DNA from: Gnetum montanum
Lineage: Eukaryota; Streptophyta; Gnetopsida; Gnetales; Gnetaceae
NCBI GenBank assembly: GCA_015680685.1
Contig: MNCI01029171.1
Location: 1-64,000, forward strand
Direction of reading: 5' to 3'
Length of the DNA stretch: 64,000 nucleotides
Positions 10,691 to 22,900 of the stretch are shown here, one piece after another. The notes under the pieces are model-generated. The model saw nothing but the letters and a program-made list of their open reading frames with translations. It was not told the DNA's origin and made no database searches. Both the position numbers and the translations under genes were made by a program. How positions within the stretch are numbered: position 1 is the first letter of the stretch; each line of letters starts with the position of its first letter.

Positions 10691-13218
10691 GAATGCGTTT
10701 TCATCTTTTTTAGATCCTCCTATTACATTTTTACTTAAGACTTTATATAGTAGCCTTTGACAGTTACAATGGTCATGAAATTATGGTTTAATCAATTTCA
10801 CGTTCTCCTCATAGAGCTACAAATCATTAGATAGTTGCTCAACTTTTTGATAAGCTTTCTTTATTTTTTGAATCTAGAGCCATTGTATTAGTAATTGCTA
10901 AGCTAACTTCCTATGATTGAGTAGAACGTTTATAGCCTATTTCAATGTATCTAGCTTGATGTTGTTAAGTATCTTAATAACATATTTAGCTTCTATCTCA
11001 CTAGTTCTTAATTCAGTTAATGAATCAGTTAGCTTAATTAATGCAACTCTTGTAGTTGAACAAGTCTACTCTAGCTCCAAGTTCTTTTGAGTAGCCTTTT
11101 CCATTATCTATACAATTGGCATCATCATGTTGTCCAAAAAATCCTTTTGTATCATAGTAATAATTCTGTTTTCTCTGTAGCTATTCTAAAAAAGTCTTAA
11201 TCTCTTTCTTCCATTTGAATGAAAATGACATGATTTTTCTTTACTTCTTTAATTTTATCTCTCATATCCTGTATCCATTCCTTATGGTAGTTGATTTGAG
11301 CAATCAACTCTTGGAAATTCAACTATAGCAAGTTAGAATAATCTAGAGCTATATTCTTTTTGACCTATTCTTACTTAGAGCTCACAATAGCAAGCTTGTC
11401 CTCTAATTGTATCATAACATCTTATTTATTTTCTAATAGTGATTCTTTAATAGTAATCATAGCGTTGGGCTACTCATTTTTATCTTTAGAGCTCTTTAAA
11501 TCTTCTCTTAATCTAGCTATTTCCTATTCATTTTTCTTTAGAAATTATTTGAGCTTAGCTATTTCATTATCAATTACTTGTCAAATATATTTAATTAAAA
11601 GTATAACTTATGTTGATGGGACACTGCTAGATTTTGACCTTAAGTTTGAGGATCATCTTCCTTATAGGGAAGGATGACACTTGCTTCAGTTTCTAGCTTG
11701 GTCTAGAGATTTTGAATGAGAGTGATCATTTCTTCTTTTTCATTAACTTTGAAAGATTGAGTTTCTTCTTTCATTAAGTAGACTAAGAGGAAGTCTAGAG
11801 TTATTAGAGTTAATGATGAGCTCTCCCCTTCCTTCTACTATTGCTTTTGTTACTCTTGTGGTTTTTATTCTTGTATATCTTGTTGTTGCTATTGATACTT
11901 TAGAAGCCTTTGTTACTATTTTTCTTTATTAGCCTTTATTTTTTTAATCCTTATTTTTAGTTGCCTTTACTCTTACCTATTCGTCTCCATTCGGTGGGAA
12001 TCTTTTATCATGAATTACCTCTTTTAGATCTTGTAGCCTCCATGAGAAATATTTTTCTTCAATAGAGCTAAATATTTGTTAAGAAAATCTCTAGCCAAAG
12101 GATGATATTTTCTTTCCATTCATTTGCCAACTTTTATGACTAGTTGTTCACAAGTAGAGGTTAGGATTTTTATTGATAAGCTTCCTTTCAACTATTTTAG
12201 TGCTTCATTCTTGGCTTGATTGATCTCTTTATTTATAACGCTTTGATAGACCATATATATTTCATTAGGCTAACAAAATTTGCATGTCTTGGAGGTTGAA
12301 TATATTCTCTTTTGAGCTCTAGGAAAATCATGTTGCTCTTTATATCTCTTGGCCATTCCCTTTAGATGTCTTGCATTATTGAATTCTTGAAGGCCTAATT
12401 TCAAAGGAAAGACTTCCTTATTCTTATGATCATATTTTAATGGGATCTTTTACATTTATTTTTCCACTTCTAATGTTACAGGGTATGGAGCTACAAGCTT
12501 TAGAAGGTTAAAAGCTTATCCTTCAAATCCTGCTATCAAAATATGAGTATAATGAGCATGCAAAAAAAAAACTCCATAAAATTTGCTCCTTAATTCATTA
12601 ATAATTTTTTGATCTATTCATGGTAGGAAAACTCCTAAAATGAAATTAAATAAATGGAAATATACATAGTTCATTAAAAATCCCAAGGCTTGGCCACCAA
12701 AATAGCTCTTCTCATATATGACTAGGAAAAATTCATAGTAGGAATCCTTAGGTTAAGTTCTATGCTATGATGCATAACCAGTAGAAATTGGTGCTATTCT
12801 TTTAGGCTCAGAAATCTCACTTAATAAACAATCTATTAAAATGAGCCCCTTGTTTTTGAATCTTTGCTAAGCTATTTTGTAATACATTATTCATATACTA
12901 TACAATGAAATTTTTTTTCTTATTTTCTAGAGCTATTTAGGCCCAAATATGATAGTCAATAATTAGATTTATTTCACATCATGAACAAAAGTTTAAAGTT
13001 GAAATAAAAATTATGTGCAAGAAACTAAGCTTTGTGACTTTAGAAATGAAGTTGTGATATCTACAAGCTATTGTAAGATTTTTTAGGAAGAGCTTAAAAA
13101 GTTTCTCCTATTTTTGAATAAGCCCAAAACTTGCTACTGAACATTTTCTCATTGTACTAGTAAGCTTCTACTTTTATTATGTTAGGCTCCATAACACCAT
13201 AGAGCTCATATGCCTAAC
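10691..13218 (-). pseudogene. Unknown retroelement ORF, C-terminal part
   Basis: On the minus strand one frame keeps protein-like composition for long stretches despite stops. About 12860-12500 reads with segments such as SEISEPKRIAPIST and NELRSKFYGVFFLHAHYTHI. About 12400-12150 includes GLQEFNNARHLKGMAKRYK. About 11700-10750 is a Lys/Glu/Leu-rich coiled coil. Stops sit mostly where a tryptophan or glutamine codon would fit. The layout, a globular part then a coiled coil, recalls the extra ORF of family A, but I cannot align the two confidently. Its N-terminus lies at 26170-26565 beyond element A1. Function unknown. Confidence 0.5.
13214..13218. repeat. Target-site duplication of A1 (left, CTAAC)
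   Basis: CTAAC at 13214-13218 pairs with CTAAT at 26170-26174 on the other side of the 12.95-kb element A1. It is a 5-bp duplication with one transition. Confidence 0.75.
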
Positions 13219-14101
13219 TTATGGGTGGCAAAGGTACCCCTATGCTCAACCATACAAATCACGAAGCATTCACATGCAGTCCCATTGAATTCTGTGGACT
13301 CTATGGCTTTTGATACACTAGTCTTCTAGGAAGTAAACCTTGTCCTAATAGTCATTTGTTGTCTTCCCAATTACACTTGTGATGTACAAAGGCATGGTTA
13401 AGTGTAATCGAGGCATATGATTTTTATCATTTTATACTTTATGGTTTTGGTACTTGAAATAAAGGGGATAATGAATAAAGTAATTTAATGTCTAATTTAC
13501 TCTAATTGGTTAACTATTATTTAATTAGTCCTAACATAAGTATTTTTTCCCACTTTCCATACACATCCTAAACACATATAACATTGTTGGGTCACTAAGC
13601 ATTAAGCACTACTAGGATTACCAAACATCATACACATGCTTGAAGTGGTTGTACTTATGTGTTTACTTGATCGCTATTTTAACTTATTTTTTTAATTACT
13701 TAATTAACTTAATTACTAAAGAACATTGAATAAATAATTAAAATATTAAATGCATGAATAAAACATTTAAGCTATCTAGAATGCTATAAGGTTTATCGGG
13801 AAGTTCATCTTTATTGTAGGACAAACGATTTTGCTCAGGTACAATAGTGCTTGAATAAAGATTTGTACACTCAATGACTCTTGTTGTGGGCACTCAGGAA
13901 AATGTTCTAACTTTTGAATGTAAAAATTGTAAGAGCTGTGCTAGAACTATGATAAGATGATGTCTAAACATGGCAGGTTGGAACATATTTATAGGCAAGA
14001 ATAGGCCTTGCATTAATGGGGCCACGTTATTGCATCAAATGATGCATCGATGGGGCCTAGTCAATGGGGCCTCATCAACACAACACTTCTACGACTCATC
14101 A
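13219..14101 (-). repeat. 3' LTR of A1
   Basis: 883 bp aligning along its whole length with 25279-26169. Its decayed left edge TTATGG matches TGATGA and its right edge is TCATCA. The minus-strand TATA box is at about 13995-13985 (CCTATAAATATG), downstream of a GGCC/ATCGATG-rich block (14000-14090). By eye the two LTRs differ at something over a tenth of positions, mostly transitions. Confidence 0.9.
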
Positions 14102-14113
14102 TACCCCCATGAT
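14102..14113 (-). promoter_or_regulatory. Polypurine tract of A1
   Basis: The minus strand reads ATCATGGGGGTA immediately before the 3' LTR start TGATGAG. The purine run is short but in the exact place expected for plus-strand priming. Confidence 0.65.
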
Positions 14114-14325
14114 TGAATAAAAAATCATCATTGAGTTCTTTACAAAATTGGAAAGGTATGGAATTATTAACTAGCACATAACAAAACAAAACTAGCATGA
14201 TAAAACTAAGTTCCTTGGTGTACAGATCAAAAAAATTACAAATTGTGGTGTTTATGACACAAAATTAAACACCAAACAAAATTTAGACAACATGTGCTTT
14301 GATGGCATGAAGATAATTGAAAAGA

Positions 14326-17192
14326 TCATAAGGTCCCACATGGTGGAGGCTCTTGAGGCTCCAACGAACCTTCTCCAACTTCAGGCACATGCGACGATTG
14401 AGGCTATTATGGCTATCTAGTTATTGTTGCAACTTTTGGTAGTAGATAAAGAACATCCAATAATGCTTTCATTTTCTCCTCCTTAATCTTGGAATCATTC
14501 ATGGTCGATGTAGCTTTGCCAATGTGGGCCGAGATGGGCACATCCCAAGGATAGGAAATTACTAGGAATAGTTCCTTAGCATTGATGAACTAGGTAGTGA
14601 ATTGTTTGTACTTGATGTCAAAAACATCCTATTTATATTTTGTAGCTCCTAGTAATCATTCATTCTCTTAGCCAAGTTCTCAGTAGTTGATCATTAATTG
14701 ATATATTTTTCCTCGAGAACTTTGAGTTTAGCATTTGTCATTACAAGCTTTTCCTTGGTGTCCTTATGGTGCTTGAACTCAGCTTTGTAAAACAAGTACA
14801 AGTTGGCCACCTATTTTTTAAGTTCTGACCATGGCTGTTCAATAGTCAACATTACTAGATTTGATTATTGGAGATTGGCCAGTTTCATATATTTTATCAT
14901 TTTTTTGATTTGCAAATCCTTCATGTGGATCTTTGCTTTGTTATAGGCATCTATTCCATCAATGATAGGATGACATGCTTCTCTTCCTTGCTAGAGTTGC
15001 TAGAGGGCCTCATGTACTTTTACTTTAGCCACTTGGATATGTTTCTCATTCATCTCCTCCTATAGACCAACCTAGTCTCTGTAGTGATTCTTGACTTTCT
15101 CAAATTTGAGAGCGTCAATTTTCTAGGTGATAATTTCAATGATAGATTTCTGGTATAAGGCACAAACTTCCTCCATAGACAAATTGCGATTCTCCACTGC
15201 CAATTTTCTCAATGTTGTGTTCACTCTAGCTAGTTGCTCCTATTATTGATGGATGAACTCTTGCATCTATTTTTTTTGTGCATTAACATTTCATAGGTGA
15301 TGGTTTTCTAGGATCAATGATTCATTTTCTTGGCATGTTTGAACCAAGTCCTTTTGAATTGAATAATTTTTACTTTGGCTATGAATTGGTTAAAGGTAGG
15401 CATCACCATTCTCTTCTCAAATTTTTTTAATCATTCCTGAAGCTACTAAAAAGCTTCACCTTTTGTTATTGTAGGGTTGTGGAGTGTGGGGTTAGCAAAA
15501 TGGGTATGCAATTTAGCAACCTTCACAGTCAAGCGCTTGTTTTGTGCTTGATCCATTTCATGTTTTCCTTTTTGGATGACATATTTGCCCTTTTCTTTGA
15601 GTAGTTTTGATTGGGTTGGAGTAATGTTATCTAGAAAATCAAAGATGTCTAGAATCGGTTGCCCAATTCCCACCATTTGGTCCAGAAAACTCTTCATGCT
15701 TGGCTGCACTCAATCTTCTACTGAAAGTTCTTGTGGATGTCTACACATCTGTAAGTGTAGAAACATCTAGTACAAACATCATAGGTGCATTAAGTACATC
15801 AATGATCTTGTCAACAACCACTTCTACAACTATCTCCTACCCCTAGTGGTACCTCACTAATACAGTTGATCCCTTGCCCTCCTCTAAGTGCACCAAAAAG
15901 GAGGTAGCATTCCTAGAGATTTCTTGGAATAAATGCTATTGAGAGAGAGATACCATCACCTCTTAGGCATTGGGATTTGATCCATCAGGTAGTTGTGTTT
16001 ATTGGAGCTAAAATATTGATCCACCTTCCTCCATCTAACCAATTCTTCAAGCCACTTTGTTTAGGTGACTCATCGCAGGTCGATACATAGATGGATCTCC
16101 ACCACTCATTCCAACTCATTGCTCTTGCTATTGCAAGAGCTACTCTTAGATTTTACATAGGTGCTCAATGGTAGCATGGCCTTCTAGTATTGTTTCCTAA
16201 GTAGGTGGTGGAGGAGGCAGTTGTTGCTCCTCTTCTTTAGACATGACAAGTGTCTTGTCCATAATCATTTTGGACCAAGAGGCAATGGGAGTATGCCTAA
16301 TTGTGTCATTTGTGTAGTAGACAATCCCTATCCTTTTGCAAAGTTTTTTAATAAGGCATGGAAAGGGTAGGACTTTCCTTCCACATTCATTCTCTTTAAA
16401 ACACTTTTCTATCTTTATATAGATTAATTATGGAAGGTTTACTAGATATTTTTCACTTAGAGTGGTACATGCTCAGGTGGAGAAGGCAGTCGCCTTATTG
16501 GGCCTCACCATCAGATTGAGGTTATAAGATGCTATCTTGAGGTATATGCACTATGCTAGTATGCGCATGCCAAATTCCTTATGGTCAACCATGTAACACT
16601 GATGGGTCCACTTCTTTTTCACCTTTGGATAGGCTTGTGTAGATAGTTCTGTCACTTGCATTCTAGAATCAGCTAATCCAAGAGCTTGCATGATGGCTTC
16701 TACTGAGTAGGACACCTGAATGCCTTTGATCTTCATAGTGGAACCTACCCTTTTATTGTTCTAGAAGAGGTACGTCTCTTCCATGTACCACTTCCCACTA
16801 GAAGTGATGATTGGCCACATGGGATATCTTTGTAATTGTGTTTTCACCTTTGTTGGAGCATGCTCTAAAAATGGCCTAAAGTTCAATTTCTAGAGAACTG
16901 AGTGTTGGACATCACGGGGCCTGATTGTATCAAGGAAAGCTTGTGTTAGTGTGACTTCAAGTCTTGGTATAGGCCCTAGTGCCTCTCCTCGCTACGATTA
17001 TTCTATTGTAGCCTCTTCCTCATGAATTTATCAAACCGATTCCACTTTGGATTCCTCCCAATGAGGTCCTAGTGCATAGGTTTCTTTTGCCTATTCCTGG
17101 GCTTGTTCTTGTTGGATCCTTCTAGCTCTAGGTCCTTTCTCCCTTTATTGAGATGGTCCTTCCTCTTATAGTCATTTTGGTCTCAGTGCCAT
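14326..17192 (-). pseudogene. Extra sense ORF downstream of integrase (about 950 codons), broken
   Basis: One minus-strand frame can be followed from an ATG at 17192 towards a stop at 14326, with about one stop per few dozen codons. The N-terminus is Gln/Glu/Arg-rich. A globular domain follows (about 16880-16270) with FLEHAPTKVKTQLQRYPMWP, QALGLADSRMQVTELS and, near its end, LPFPCLIKKLCKRIGIVYY. That tail, a hydrophobic 'fP-LI--LC---gv' block, resembles the putative plant transposon protein family (Pfam Transposase_32), recalled from memory and unproven. The C-terminal half (15400-14900) is coiled coil and the tail is Pro-rich. Athila elements carry an env-like ORF in this place; I see no convincing signal peptide or membrane anchor here. 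Confidence 0.7.
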
Positions 17193-18900
17193 CTGTAACA
17201 TGACCATGGGTTAGCAATTATTATGTAACATGAAACAATTGGGATACCCGATCTCATTAATAAGGTTACACTTAGCTATTTTGTGATTATGGTTGATTTG
17301 ATCAATTTTAATCATTAGTTTATTTGTATCTTAATATTAATAAGTGATTATAGTCATACCAAAGAGTGTTGAAAGGGTCAAACTCTCAAAACTTGATTGT
17401 TTAATATCATTGTATTCATTAACCCCTTAGGGGGAGTTAGAAAAATTTTCATCAAAAACTTTAAGGATTATGACCCCCATGACTAAGAGCTTACCTTCAA
17501 TAGTGGTAGGAATGAAGAACAAAGTGATTTGAACAAATGGTTGGAAAGTTATGGACTTTGGAAAGTTTTGGGGTATGAAAAATGGTAAAAAAATCCTCTC
17601 TTTTTGTGAAGCAAATGATAAAAATTTCAAAGTGTTAAGTGGTATTTATAGAGTTTTTATGTTGCATTGATGAGGCCTAGGTGATGAGGCCCCATCGATG
17701 GGGTTGACTGCATCAACTAGGCCTAGTTGACATAGGTATTGACAATAATTAACTTTGGAAAAACTTTAAAAATACGAGTTTTTGAGTGAAATGGAAGTTA
17801 AATGGAAGTCCAAAAAGCCATGAACATAATTAAAATAGTAGAAGAGGTTGTTGAGTTTAGAAAATTCAGAAAATTAAGAAATTGATTAGAGAATGAAGTT
17901 TTATGAAATTTTAAGAAGCACAGAGTTGGATGCATAATGGGGCACACAAAAGAGATGATTTTAGCAATGTCTATGGTAAAGAGCTTAACTATCCAAACTA
18001 AGAGATATGTAAGTGGGTCCTCCCCATAGCAGGCACATGCCCTTTTTACGCTTACATAACCTTAATTAAGGAGTTCATGAGCCCTATAGTCGATTAATGA
18101 TTATGAAAAGTTAAGGACCAACTAGAAAGAATCTATCTATGAATTCCAACACATTAAACTAAGACATTGAGCATAACATTGAAATTGGAAGTGAGGTGAG
18201 TTACAAGCAACATAGATGGATGATGAAGAAGGTGTGATGGAATCTTGAATTGAGGTCATAAGAATTCTCTTATGGAGTTTGTGTTTAAAATGACTTGAGA
18301 GAATCCATCCTTAGTCTAGATCAAAACCAACTACTTTCAATAACTTTGCATCATCACTCTAAGACCTATCCATTTCTTTAAGATACAAGAGTGCTCCCAT
18401 AAAACAACCACCATTTCTATAAAAAGAAGAAAAGAGAAGTAGGAAGTGTGAGAGGACATTAGTTAGAGGGGACCTTTAGGCATGGGTAACATGTCTTTTT
18501 GTTCCATAACTAGTTCTTGTATCCCATTTATTTGTCTAATGGATGTGCTTTGAATTTCAATCATGGTTTTTTNATTTAAAAATACGAGTTTTTGAGTGAA
18601 ATGGGAGTTAAATGGAAGTCCAAAAAGCCATGAACATGATTTTTGACATGTGTATCCCATTTATTTGACATCCATGAACAATCAAAACATTAAGCAAAAA
18701 CCACCATTAGTAAACAACAACATTGGCACTGTTTCCTATGAGAATGAAGCACTTTTATTAGCAAAATAATGAAAATTCATAGAAAGTAAAGTATAAAATA
18801 TATAAGAAAGTATAAAATATTCATGAAAGATAAAACATACTAGTGATGTTGTAAAAAAAAATCAAGAAAGTCAATATAGTGAAAAACCAAAAATGGGTCA
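17193..18900 (-). promoter_or_regulatory. Non-coding, promoter-like module between integrase and extra ORF
   Basis: No gene. It is conserved with 61760-63884 in A2 and 8531-10110 in A0. On the minus strand it includes a block (17735-17660) of TAGGCC, ATCGATGGGGCC and TGCATCAACTAGGCC words. These are the same words that fill U3 of the family-A LTR. A TATA-like CTCTATAAATACC (about 17657-17645) follows, then roughly 450 bp to the ATG of the extra ORF. The ATG is preceded by TGTTACAG, a splice-acceptor-like string. It may be a second promoter or a spliced leader region for the extra ORF. Confidence 0.5.
18530..18660. other. Assembly join with local duplication (N at 18573)
   Basis: After the single N at 18573, about 65 bp nearly repeats 17768-17838 ('aaaaatacgagtttttgag', 'ggaagtccaaaaagccat'). 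'gtatcccatttatttg' also occurs on both sides (18520-18537 and 18649-18664). This is more likely a scaffolding or read-overlap error than a real duplication. It also creates a false 65-codon frame here. Confidence 0.7.
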
Positions 18901-18964
18901 AAATCAATAATGTAAAATAAAAATATGTAAAAAAAAGTGAAAAATTAAAGAGCCATGTGTATGG

Positions 18965-21900
18965 TTAGCATGGATGGCCATCTCCCCCATAACTAGGTTG
19001 AAGGGAAGAGATGCAGAATATAGAGCATGGTTGTCCATCTAGTGACATAGCAATTGCATTGACGTGTCTTGGCTCTAGGAAAGGTTTCACTTGTTGGATG
19101 TTGACCAACTTCTTTTTGTGTGGCCTCTCAAGTTTGTAGATTAACATGGCCCCAAAGGAAAAGGTTTTGTCAATTATATAAGGTCGCTTCCACAATGTTT
19201 GAAGCTTTGTTTTTTGGAGTACATATGTGGGGTTCTAGTAGAAAACCTTATCTCTAGGTTCAAATTTTACTTTTTGGTTTCTAAGGTTATGGTGCTTCTT
19301 GTTGTATGTATTATGAACTTCATTCAAAGATAGGATGACTAATCTATTTTCATCTAGCACATTTAGGTTGATCAATCTCTCTGGTTGTGTTGGGATTAGG
19401 TCAAGGTCCAAGTCATAGGTTGTTAAAAGTGTACGGAGCTTGGATTGGATTAGAAGTGTTGGAAGTGTTCTGTACACCAACTTATAGGGAGAGTAGCCTA
19501 TGGGGAGTTTCCATGTGGAGAAATAGGCCCAAAGGGTGTCATTGAGTTTTATTCTCTAGTCTCTTGTATATTTGCTTACAGTTCTTGTTAGGATCTTTAT
19601 GATCTCCCTATTGGTAACTTTTGCTTGACCATTGGCTTGGGGTGATAGGGTGTTGTTAATTTGTGTTCAACCCCTAAGTGTTTCATCAATGTTTGGAAGG
19701 TGGCACCTATAAAATGGGTTCCATTGTTAGAAATCAGTTTATGTAGCATACCCAACCTATTTACAATATGTTGTTGTATAAATTGAGCATTAGTGGATGA
19801 TGTACAGTTGGTGACAGTTGTTGCTTCTATCCATTTGGTGTAATAGTTAACTACGATAATGATGTATGCCTTTCAATTGAACATGGATGTGATGGGACTC
19901 ATAACGTCTATGCCCCATATGCCAAAGAGCTCCAGTGGTTAAATCCATTATTGAGGATCCTCCATTCAAGTGGTCTTTCCACAATCTCATTGACAATGTT
20001 CATAGGATTAGACAAACTTCTGAGAAACTGTAAAGATTATAGGCCAATAGTATCCTACCATCAGGATTTTTATGGTCATGTGTCTTCCTACATAGTGGCA
20101 TCTACAAGGGCCTTTGCAAGTATCTTAAAGAATGCATAATTGGTCCATATCAAGGACACCAATGAGCCAGGCCATCGATGCATACCTTGTAAAGGTGTCT
20201 GTTGATTTCCATGAAGTACTTAGCATGATGAAGAATTTTTTATTTCTTCCTAAAGTACATATTTTGTAGCATCTCTTGAGTGAGAAGGTAAGTAAGGATG
20301 CTATCATACCATTTTGATTTGGTGGGCACTTGGTCATTTAGTGCTCCTGTAAAGAGGAGTAAGTCTAAAAATTGATTAGAAAGCAGACTCTCCTCCTCTT
20401 TATTATCCCATCTTAATTGAGAGAGGTGGTCAATAGCCGTATTATTAGTTTCTTTTCAATCTATGATTGTGAGATTAATTTCCCATAAGATCATGAGCCA
20501 CCATATGATACAGGGGCTTACCATTGGCTTGTTCATTAGGAAGTAGGTGACAATGTGATCTATGTGCAAAAACACTTTATAGCTAGGCACCTAGTGCCTA
20601 GACGTTTCGAGAGCATACACCACTATCATTAGTTCTTTCTTAGTTGTGCTGTAATTTAACTATGTACCCATAATGATTTGGCTTATGCAGTGAATGTAAT
20701 ATGAACATTTCTGATTGTCCAACTATGTAACCATAGCTCTCAAGGCATAATTAGATGTATCTATCATTATATAAAATGGTCTAGACCAGTTTGGTGCCCA
20801 TAGAATTGGAGTTTCTATGATTTTTCCGTTTAGCTATTAGAATGCATGTTCAAAGTCCTTGGTCTAGATGAATGAAGTATCTTTTTTTTTAAGCTCCACC
20901 AATAGCTTTGCGATCTTAGAGAAATTGTCTATGAACTACTGGTAGTAGCTAGTGTGTCTAAGGAATGATCAGATTTCTTTAACTAACTCTAGTTGGCATG
21001 TGATTCCTTGGATGATTCTTATCTTTTCAGGGTCTACCTTAATCTCTACCTAAGTAATTATGTGCCCAAGTACTATGACTTCTTAGACCATTAAATGGCT
21101 TTTCTACCAAATAGGCCAAAGGCTTATTTCAACACATCTTTTTATTTCTTGTTCAAGGTGATCGAAGGCTTGATCAAATGTAGCCCCATAGGTAGAGAAT
21201 TCATCCATAAAGACTTCTACCCCACTACTAATCTATTGTTGAAAAATACTAAGGACTAGGTGTTGAAATGTTGTAGGGGCATTGCACCAACTAAATGGCA
21301 TCTTGCAATATGCAAAAGTCCTCCAAGGACTTGTGAATGTTGTTTTGGCCTAATTTTCTAGCACAATTTGGATTTGGTTATAGCCACTATAACCATCTAA
21401 AAATCTATAATAGTAATGCCTAGATATAGATTCCAACACTTGGTCTATAAATGATAGTTGAAACTAATCTTTAAATGTTGCCATATTTAATAGCCTAAAG
21501 CTACTGCAGACCCATCACTTGCCATCTTTCTTTGACACAATTATGAGTGGGCTAGTCCACTCACTATCCATGATGGGATAGATGATCCCTTCCTTGAGAA
21601 GCTATTTTATTTCCTTATTGATGATCTACTTAAAATTGAGATTTAGCTAACCTCTGTGGCTACCTTCTAGGCTTCATGGCTGGGTTGGTGTAGATATGAT
21701 GTTGGCATATCCTTGGATCAATTCTGGTTAGTTTAGGATATGATTAAGCAAAGGTTATTGGCCATTTTTTGACCACCTCCAATAGCGTGTCTTGTTTGGA
21801 AGAAAAATTTACATTCATTATAACTAGCTTATCATTTTTTAAAAATGCATACTCTATACTAGTTAGAGTTCTTAACTCTAAGGGCTCTAGCTTAAAATTA

Positions 21901-22900
21901 TTAGGGATTTCCAACTCTCCACAATAGGTATCATCATCTTCATCATTAGAGAGTTGGTCATGAACTTGCTTAAGTTTATCCATGCCCTCGACATAAGCAC
22001 ATGTTAGGCTCTAAGTCGATTCCATGCATAGTGTGCTACTGTCAAAGTTAACTATCAAGCATTGGGTGCCTTGCTATTTTGTAGTTGCTATGTATAAGTA
22101 CCTTTGGATATCAGTTTCATTTGCACACTGATTACGTGCTTTAATGAATGTACTATTAATGGATCAAATTTTCTACACATAATTACACCCATTATCACTG
22201 TATGTGATGCATGAAACTCACTCCTTCTTGAGTTTTCCAAATTTGTTCTTCTTGGAGATTTCTAAGGAGAGGCTCATAATGCCCATTCATGCATTAACAA
22301 TGCTTAACCATGCATGTTCCATAATGATGGGGAAGTCACCTTTGTAGTTTTCTACGTTGATTACTAGAAAATTGATAGGATAGGATAATCCATAAACTAT
22401 AGTCATAATGTCCTCCACTAATCCCAAAGGGATAGTGATTGACTAGTTTGCCAATTCCAAATGAATATTGCTCTTCTTGAGAGGTGGTAGGTACTAAGCC
22501 TTGGACATGTAATGGAAGATGAGATTGACATCGAAACCAAAATTAAGAAGAGCCTTTCATGACTCATCTCAAACAATTTGTAAGTAAATAAGAGGACTTC
22601 CTAGGTCATATCGCTTCATGGGAAGGTTACTAGCCTTAATCCAATTAGAGATAGCATGAGTTAACATCATAGTATGAATCTAAGGCAATATTTAGTTTGA
22701 AGGATGCTCGAATGTGTTTGGGGTAGAGGTTGAGGATGTTGGTGATAGAGGGTGACTAGTTGCATTAGGTTGTGAAGGTTTGAAAGGACTATTGGGTCAA
22801 AAAAAGGTCATTTATTGGATCTATTATCTGAACCATTTGGCTAAAAGGCCAGTTATAGATATACATCCCTTGTAGCATTTTGTTGTTGCAATTATTAGAG
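18965..22900 (-). pseudogene. pol of A1: protease-RT-RNase H-integrase, broken
   Basis: Minus-strand translation gives a gypsy RT with LDGYSGYNQI, then FAYCKMPFSWCNAPTTFQ and the catalytic block as FMDEFSTYG (21211-21197), where the second Asp of the usual pair is Glu. RNase H and connection sequences follow (RPFYIMIDTSNYALRAMV; LRWDNKEEESLLSNQFLD). The integrase zinc-binding region near 20250-20060 is frame-shifted. The integrase C-terminal part (19480-18965) is the best preserved and includes WKRPYIIDKTFSFGAML, the basic tail that binds DNA in this family. Protease sequence before 21983 is too decayed to place. There are many stops, so it is non-functional. Confidence 0.85.
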
